From the NCBI GenBank assembly GCA_020853655.1, contig JADYYL010000183.1:1-11390 (forward strand): a stretch of 11,390 nt of DNA, in the 5' to 3' direction. Shown piece after piece: positions 7,579 to 11,390 of this stretch. The notes under the pieces are model-generated. The model ran no database searches. It was not told where the DNA came from and saw only the letters and a list, made by a program, of their open reading frames with translations. This DNA comes from Deltaproteobacteria bacterium (lineage in GTDB: Bacteria; Bdellovibrionota_C; UBA2361; SZUA-149; JADYYL01). The number at the start of each line of letters is the position of its first letter. Position 1 is the first letter of the stretch. The position numbers and the translations under genes are program-made.

Positions 7579-8229
7579 TTAGGTCAAGAGCGGCACTTCT
7601 TCGGTCGAAATCGATTCTTCTTCGAGCGGCCATCGAGGAGCGATATTGAGTTTGTATCCCATGTGATCGGCTAGTCGCATGACGAATGAATCGACGAGTT
7701 CCGCGACGGTTCGCGGCTGCGTATAGAAACCCGGCATGGCTGGAACGATCTGTGCGCCCCGCTTCGAGAGCGTCAGGAGATGTTCGAGGTGCAACGAGCT
7801 GAGGGGAGTCTCACGCGGAACGATGATCATCTCGCGATGTTCCTTCATCGTGACGTCGGCAGCGCGACGGAGGAGATTATCCGCATAGCCGGTGGCCACG
7901 GCGGCGAGCGTCGACATGCTACACGGAACGATGATCATTCCCCGCGTGGCATATGAGCCCGACGCAATGCTCGCACCGATGTCTCGATTGTTATGAAATG
8001 TTAGTTGCGAGCCGGGGAATCCAAGCAGTCCTTCGGAGGAAGCATTTCGCTGTGAAAGAAAGAGCGACTCCTCTTCTTGAAAGACTCGGAATGCTGCATC
8101 GGTGATGACGACATCGAGTTGGATTCCCGGCACGCCGAGAACGAGAGCTGAGATGAGACGGCGGGCGTAGACCGTGCCTGACGCGCCACTCACACCGATG
8201 ATCCACCGATCGCCTGAGGTCGTATTCAT
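7579..8229 (-). CDS. ubiX: Flavin prenyltransferase UbiX
   Basis: This 216-aa protein makes prenylated FMN from reduced FMN and dimethylallyl phosphate, the cofactor of UbiD-type decarboxylases. In futalosine-pathway bacteria, UbiX/UbiD-type pairs act on the naphthoate intermediate. The Rossmann-like flavodoxin fold starts with IIGVSGASGTVYARRL (10-25). The core signatures are GSYATRGMIIVPCSMSTLA, NLLRRAADVTMKEHREMIIV, RETPLSSLHLEHL and PAMPGFY. The ATG at 8229 is preferred over an in-frame start 54 bp upstream because GGGAGAG lies six bases before it and the homology begins there. The partner ubiD and the prenyltransferase (mqnP/ubiA) are not in the window. The gene has 212 bp in front of it, with a possible promoter of its own. 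Confidence 0.95.
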   Translation of the reverse strand: MNTTSGDRWIIGVSGASGTVYARRLISALVLGVPGIQLDVVITDAAFRVFQEEESLFLSQRNASSEGLLGFPGSQLTFHNNRDIGASIASGSYATRGMIIVPCSMSTLAAVATGYADNLLRRAADVTMKEHREMIIVPRETPLSSLHLEHLLTLSKRGAQIVPAMPGFYTQPRTVAELVDSFVMRLADHMGYKLNIAPRWPLEEESISTEEVPLLT

Positions 8230-8253
8230 CGTTCTCTCCCTTGGAAAGGGTGA

Positions 8254-8282
8254 AATATAGCAGAGGGCACCACGGCAATCCA
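8254..8282 (-). promoter_or_regulatory. Candidate promoter for ubiX with extended -10
   Basis: On the reverse strand TGCTATATT (8254-8262) matches an extended -10 (TGn-TATAAT) with two mismatches or fewer. A poor -35 (TGGATT, 8277-8282) sits 17 bases upstream. Transcription would begin near 8247, leaving a leader of about 18 nt that carries the GGGAGAG ribosome site of ubiX. A small stem, CCCTT-TCC-AAGGG (8238-8250), abuts that site. This would allow ubiX and the two genes below it to be expressed apart from menG. Confidence 0.35.
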
Positions 8283-8441
8283 TGATGGGGAATCGCGTCC
8301 GATCGCCGGGTGACGGTGAGAATATGAGAGAGCACGGTGCAAGCGTTGCCTTTAGGCAGCAGATGCTGGGGTCTGGGCACTTGTGCGCCTGATCTCACTC
8401 GCGAAACCGACTTCGAGAGCCGACGTCGAGCGGCAGGGGAG

Positions 8442-9131
8442 CTACTTCGTTCCGCTATAGATAAACGCAATTCCGAAGAAGAGCGGGCGGGCGGCGAGGT
8501 CGCGAAATTGTGCCCCGCGCATCAGCTCGAGAAATGCGACGCCGGAGGGAAACGCTGCGGAAGTTTTCGGCAGGTATTCGTATGCCGCTCGATTTCCGGT
8601 GAGTAACTTTCCGATCCACGGCATGACGTGAAACGAGTAGAAGCGAAACAGCGCGCCGAACAGTGGCGAACTCGGCTGTCCGAACTCGAGCACGACAACG
8701 CGACCGCCGGGTTTCAACACGCGATGGATCTCTGTGAGGCAGTCGACCGGATCGTCGACGTTGCGGATTCCATACGCGATTGTAACGGCATCCACGTTCG
8801 CGTCCGATACCGGAAGCTTTCCGGCGTCTGCGCGAAGATAGTGAATCGGAGCTGTCGTTTCTGTTCGCGGCTTGTCGCGCGCCAGAGTGAGCATCTGCTC
8901 GACGAAGTCCAGCGCGAAGACGACGCCGCGGGGACCGACTCGTGCCGCTGCTTCGCGCGCGACTGCGCCGGTCCCGGTGCAGAGATCGAGCACGCGATCT
9001 CCAAGTTGAAAGCGCGCGGCGTCGCACGCGGTCTTATTCCACAATCTGTGGATGCCGAGGCAGAGCACGTCATTCGTCAGGTCATAACGCCCGGCGATGC
9101 TCGCAAACATGTCGTGAACGGCGCGACTCAT
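8442..9131 (-). CDS. menG: Demethylmenaquinone/ubiquinone C-methyltransferase (MenG/UbiE)
   Basis: This 229-aa class I SAM-dependent methyltransferase performs the C-methylation that completes menaquinone. The family signature MFASIAGRYDLTNDVLCLGIH occupies residues 8-28. SAM motif I is VLDLCTGTG (47-55), followed by the YGIRNV block, the LKPGGRVVVLEF block and the late Y-x-YLP...FPSG region. Full length is typical (about 230-250). The ATG at 9131 has GGGAG only three bases upstream; a TTG at 9152 in frame would add seven residues but has no ribosome site, so the start is uncertain. With ubiX and MqnA-type genes downstream, menaquinone is the likely substrate; the family alone cannot separate it from ubiquinone. 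A hairpin and a possible promoter lie just upstream. Confidence 0.93.
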   Translation of the reverse strand: MSRAVHDMFASIAGRYDLTNDVLCLGIHRLWNKTACDAARFQLGDRVLDLCTGTGAVAREAAARVGPRGVVFALDFVEQMLTLARDKPRTETTAPIHYLRADAGKLPVSDANVDAVTIAYGIRNVDDPVDCLTEIHRVLKPGGRVVVLEFGQPSSPLFGALFRFYSFHVMPWIGKLLTGNRAAYEYLPKTSAAFPSGVAFLELMRGAQFRDLAARPLFFGIAFIYSGTK

Positions 9132-9205
9132 TGGCTCCCGTGATTCCGTCAAAGGGACTGATTTCTATTTGGAGACTTTCCGGCGCATCTGCCGGGTCAC
9201 CAAAT

Positions 9206-9237
9206 CGCCTCCCGAAGGAATCGACATTCCTGAGGCG
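9206..9237 (-). promoter_or_regulatory. Stable hairpin in the leader of menG
   Basis: Two stacked perfect stems are present: CGCCTC (9206-9211) with GAGGCG (9232-9237), and AGGAAT (9216-9221) with ATTCCT (9226-9231). The loop is CGAC and a four-base bulge (CCGA) lies on one side. It lies about 75 bases before the menG ATG. A possible -10 (TAGGAT, 9244-9249, reverse strand) just upstream would put the hairpin at the very 5' end of the mRNA, but its -35 is poor. No T-run follows, so it is not a clear terminator; a transcript-stabilising or regulator-binding element is possible. Confidence 0.45.
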
Positions 9238-9304
9238 GTCGACATCCTAACACCGACCCACTGAAGCGAAAAATCTGAGCGGCCGCGGAGCGGGGTATGC
9301 ACGC

Positions 9305-9340
9305 AAAAAAAAACGCCGTGGCGATGAGGCCCCGGCGTTT
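9305..9340 (-). terminator. Intrinsic terminator of the 9367-9900 gene
   Basis: On the reverse strand AAACGCCG (9333-9340) and CGGCGTTT (9311-9318) form a perfect 8-bp stem, with additional GG/CC pairing possible inside. It runs straight into nine T residues (complement of 9305-9313). It starts 26 bp after the stop codon. This is the clearest terminator in the window, and it separates the unknown genes at the right from the menG operon. Confidence 0.92.
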
Positions 9341-9366
9341 ACAGCGTATCGGCCCGTGAAACTACA

Positions 9367-9900
9367 CTAAGACAATCCCGAGTCCGCGAGGGGCTGTCCG
9401 ATCACCAATTTCCCGGTGCGGATGCCGTTCGTTCGAATCTCGGTCGTCGGGCCTTGCGCGAGCGGAGAGGCCGAAGTGATAAGGACTGCGTTGCATGCGA
9501 GTTCGATGCAAAGGAGATCGCGGGGGCCGAGCTTGATACGTCGTCGCTCTTCTTCCGTCCGCCCGGACACAATTCGAAGCCAGGTGACCTCTTCGCCGGA
9601 TAGCGCGCCTTGCGCACCCTTTGGCTTGTCACGGTAGAGCTTCACGAGCACTTGAGCGCCGCTCTCGTCCTCGATGATGATGTTCTCGTCGAGTGATTCG
9701 ACGCCGTAGAGAAATGCGCGCGCCGTCGCCCAAAGGCCGCCGACAGCCTCAATCGGCACCATGATATCGCAGGCGCCCTTCGCGTCAGGCAGCTCCTCGC
9801 CGTTGACGGTTGGGATGTACCAGAGCCGGAGTCCGATGGCCTCTGGAATGAGATGAAGCCGTCCAAACGACTTCGAGATTGTGAAATGCATCTTGTTCAT
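9367..9900 (-). CDS. Hypothetical protein, 177 aa
   Basis: I do not recognise a family. The protein is soluble, with no signal peptide or membrane helix, and alternates predicted strands (FGRLHLIPEAIGLRLWYIP; ENIIIEDESGAQVLVKLYR; DLLCIELACNAVLITSAS) with charged loops, suggesting a mainly beta domain. A basic/acidic stretch EEERRRIKLG (116-125) precedes the best hydrophobic strand pair. There are two cysteines in the LLCIELACNAV segment (131 and 136) and one at 44, with no metal-binding pattern. The ATG at 9900 is supported by GGTGAGG eight bases upstream; a second ATG lies three codons in. It is followed by a strong terminator, and the next gene upstream on the same strand ends 201 bp away, so it may be independently transcribed. 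Coding status is well supported by the ribosome site and terminator; function is unknown. Confidence 0.82.
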   Translation of the reverse strand: MNKMHFTISKSFGRLHLIPEAIGLRLWYIPTVNGEELPDAKGACDIMVPIEAVGGLWATARAFLYGVESLDENIIIEDESGAQVLVKLYRDKPKGAQGALSGEEVTWLRIVSGRTEEERRRIKLGPRDLLCIELACNAVLITSASPLAQGPTTEIRTNGIRTGKLVIGQPLADSGLS

Positions 9901-10027
9901 CGCCTATTCCTCACCTGGAACCGTCAACCTTCCCCACCGAACACTCTACCCTGACTGAAACCCACATTTCGGCGACCCGAAGCGCAGATCTGAATACTCT
10001 CGAAAATTGTCGTCTCGACCTATGAGG

Positions 10028-10053
10028 ATTGCGTTGAAAGGATTTCGCGCAAT
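10028..10053. repeat. Short inverted repeat upstream of the 177-aa gene
   Basis: ATTGCG (10028-10033) and CGCAAT (10048-10053) are perfect inverted copies 14 bases apart. They lie in the 201-bp spacer between the two unknown genes. The repeat could be an operator or a weak transcript-end hairpin for the gene at 10102; it is short enough to be chance. Confidence 0.2.
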
Positions 10054-10101
10054 GCCTAGGTAAACAGACGGATTCTACGTATCTCCCGGGCGAAACTCAA
10101 A

Positions 10102-11382
10102 CTATTTGCCCGAAACTTTCTTCCCATGGACGATCGTATCCCGTCGCGAACCCTTAAAACGGAACTGTTCGTTCGCGCCCGCGGGCTTTGTCTCATCTTG
10201 TTTATGCGGTTTTTGACCGCCCCCGTCTCCTTTCGGGGCTTCTTTCGCAACGACCTTCGCGCTGTCGTTTCCTTCGCGAACACGCTCTCCGCCGTTCTGG
10301 CGACGATTCTCGCGTGGTGCATTCGCAGGAGCCGATACTCCGTTCGCCTGCGACGCTCTCGGCTGTCCGCCGCCAGTAGGTCCGCCGCTCTTCCGCTCGG
10401 AAGGACGCTCAGAATTCTGACGGTCGACCGGCGCGCGATCCCGCTCCTGCTTCGCCGGACGATCTCTCCGATCGCCTCGCTCGTCGCGACGTGATGCATC
10501 CTGCTTCGGTCGCGTCGCTTGTGCGCCATTCTGCGGTGCAAGCTCCGAGCTTGGCGCCGCCCCACGTTCGACACCCTTCGACTCCGCCTTCGCGTCCGGT
10601 AACGGAGCAGGCGCCCGCTCTTCCATTCGTGGAACCGCAACTGACTCCGCCGCAGCAACCTCAGTGTTATGCAAAACTGGCTCAGGAGTTGCTTTCAACT
10701 CTGGTTTTGGTTCCGCCCGTGTAATCACGGTGTTAGCGCGGGTGCGTCCACGAAAAGGTCGAAACGGATTGAGTCGGAACGGTCCAGTGTCTTCCGGTTC
10801 CTCTTCGGATGGTTGCGTGGGCGAGGACGACATTGAACTCGAGCCGCTCGACCCACTTGAACCGCCGGAGAAACTACTGCTTGGAGGGGGCGCGAACGGA
10901 TCGGTTGGAGATCGAGCCTCACGTTCCGTCTCGGCTTCTTCGATCGAGAAGATATGCTCGTCGACCCATTCCGCGAGTCCGATCTCGTCGGCCTCGACGG
11001 ATTCATACTTCGTGAGGAATTCGCGGCCTTCCCATGTGCCGGGGAGTTCGGAGTCGAACCAGACGGCCCTTCCTTTGCGAACAACACCGTCTCCCTTGTC
11101 GAACCACGCGAGTCCCTTCTCCGCGGACATCTCGTGCTTCAGTTCCTCGGTACTGACGAGTTCCTCTTCGTCTTCTGCGACAGTCACACCATCGCGGTGA
11201 GCATCGGCCGACTTCTTGTTGATTTCGATGTGCTTCGTCCACTCGCGCGCGCTCAAGCTTGTGGAGATACCCGCCGCGAGACTCTTCTTCGCGGTCTTCA
11301 CCATACCGATCCACTCGGACATGTCCTCGGCGGTTCGGTTGTCACCAACACGCATGATCACTTTGAGGTTCACGTTCGCCAT
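10102..11382 (-). CDS. Hypothetical protein with small N-terminal domain and long disordered basic tail
   Basis: This 426-aa protein is of no family I recognise. Residues 1 to about 155 look folded: a strand (NLKVIMRV), helices, WTKHIEINKKS, an acidic patch AEDEEEL (69-75), and two Trp/Phe segments (GLAWFDKGDG, GRAVWFDSELPGTWEGREF). From about 160 the chain is low complexity. A Ser/Gly run covers 168-187, then Pro/Glu/Ala-rich sequence to about 290, then an Arg/Asp/Gln-rich block (298-330, RRDERGDRRDRPAKQERDR), then Gly/Asn/Lys-rich sequence. It ends in a basic motif, FRFKGSRRDTIVHGKK. There is no signal peptide. The Arg-rich part suggests nucleic-acid or polyanion binding, as an inference only. 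The ATG at 11382 has only eight bases of upstream sequence in the window, with no stop in frame, so the true start could lie further out. Confidence 0.85.
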   Translation of the reverse strand: MANVNLKVIMRVGDNRTAEDMSEWIGMVKTAKKSLAAGISTSLSAREWTKHIEINKKSADAHRDGVTVAEDEEELVSTEELKHEMSAEKGLAWFDKGDGVVRKGRAVWFDSELPGTWEGREFLTKYESVEADEIGLAEWVDEHIFSIEEAETEREARSPTDPFAPPPSSSFSGGSSGSSGSSSMSSSPTQPSEEEPEDTGPFRLNPFRPFRGRTRANTVITRAEPKPELKATPEPVLHNTEVAAAESVAVPRMEERAPAPLPDAKAESKGVERGAAPSSELAPQNGAQATRPKQDASRRDERGDRRDRPAKQERDRAPVDRQNSERPSERKSGGPTGGGQPRASQANGVSAPANAPRENRRQNGGERVREGNDSAKVVAKEAPKGDGGGQKPHKQDETKPAGANEQFRFKGSRRDTIVHGKKVSGK

Positions 11383-11390
11383 GACGCGCT

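Noticed and set aside
6460..9131. The idea that the two unusual genes are simply decaying pseudogenes.
   Set aside because: Both have long uninterrupted frames, a proper ATGA junction and a good ribosome site (GAGGAG) for the second; decay would be expected to leave stops or frameshifts over about 2.8 kb.
10056..10658. A 200-codon reverse frame rich in Arg and Ser overlapping the end of the 426-aa gene.
   Set aside because: It is a frame shadow of a high-GC coding region with Arg/Ser-rich composition; the overlapping frame reads as a more natural protein and is longer.
11040..11062. A stretch that on the reverse strand reads like the T-arm of a tRNA (GGTTCGACTCCGAACTCC).
   Set aside because: It lies inside the 426-aa coding frame (WFDSELPGTW), and no acceptor, D or anticodon arms flank it.

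Overview
The window looks like chromosomal DNA of a fairly high-GC, aerobically respiring bacterium. It carries the heme O/heme A maturation genes of a heme-copper oxidase and genes that resemble the futalosine-type menaquinone route. No gene points clearly to one phylum, so I do not assign one. There is no rRNA, tRNA, CRISPR array, insertion sequence or phage gene.

Layout. (1) 1-1114, + strand: the 3' part of an Acr3 arsenite efflux pump followed by a thioredoxin-type arsenate reductase, forming a detoxification pair. (2) 1115-2788: gene-poor, with one small three-helix membrane protein (1731-2102), a hairpin just behind it, and a doubtful small reverse-strand ORF. (3) 2789-4692, + strand: ctaA (heme A synthase) and ctaB (heme O synthase), overlapping by ATGA. 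No oxidase subunit genes adjoin them. (4) 9131-4745, - strand, converging on ctaB: menG/ubiE methyltransferase, ubiX flavin prenyltransferase, a 365-aa protein with faint MqnC/MqnE character, and a 572-aa fusion of an MqnA domain with an MqnC-like domain. The last two overlap by ATGA. (5) 9367-9900 and 10102-11382, - strand: two proteins I do not recognise. One is compact; the other has an N-terminal domain and a very long disordered basic tail. A textbook intrinsic terminator separates this block from the quinone genes.

How the genes fit together. Menaquinone and a heme A/O oxidase are both parts of a respiratory chain, so regions 3 and 4 share a theme. CtaB makes heme O from protoheme, CtaA oxidises it to heme A, and MenG does the last methylation of menaquinone. 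UbiX supplies prenylated FMN for a UbiD-type decarboxylase that is not in the window.

The most interesting point is that the two genes after ubiX sit where mqnE and mqnC would be expected, and still show the outlines of those radical-SAM proteins. Neither has the CX3CX2C cluster motif; in the fusion the three cysteine positions align with Phe335, Ser339 and Thr342. The MqnA half also has Asp where the family normally has Asn in its first motif. The reading frames are intact and translationally coupled, so this looks like a maintained set of pseudoenzymes or repurposed enzymes rather than decay. That is an inference from reading and mental alignment only.
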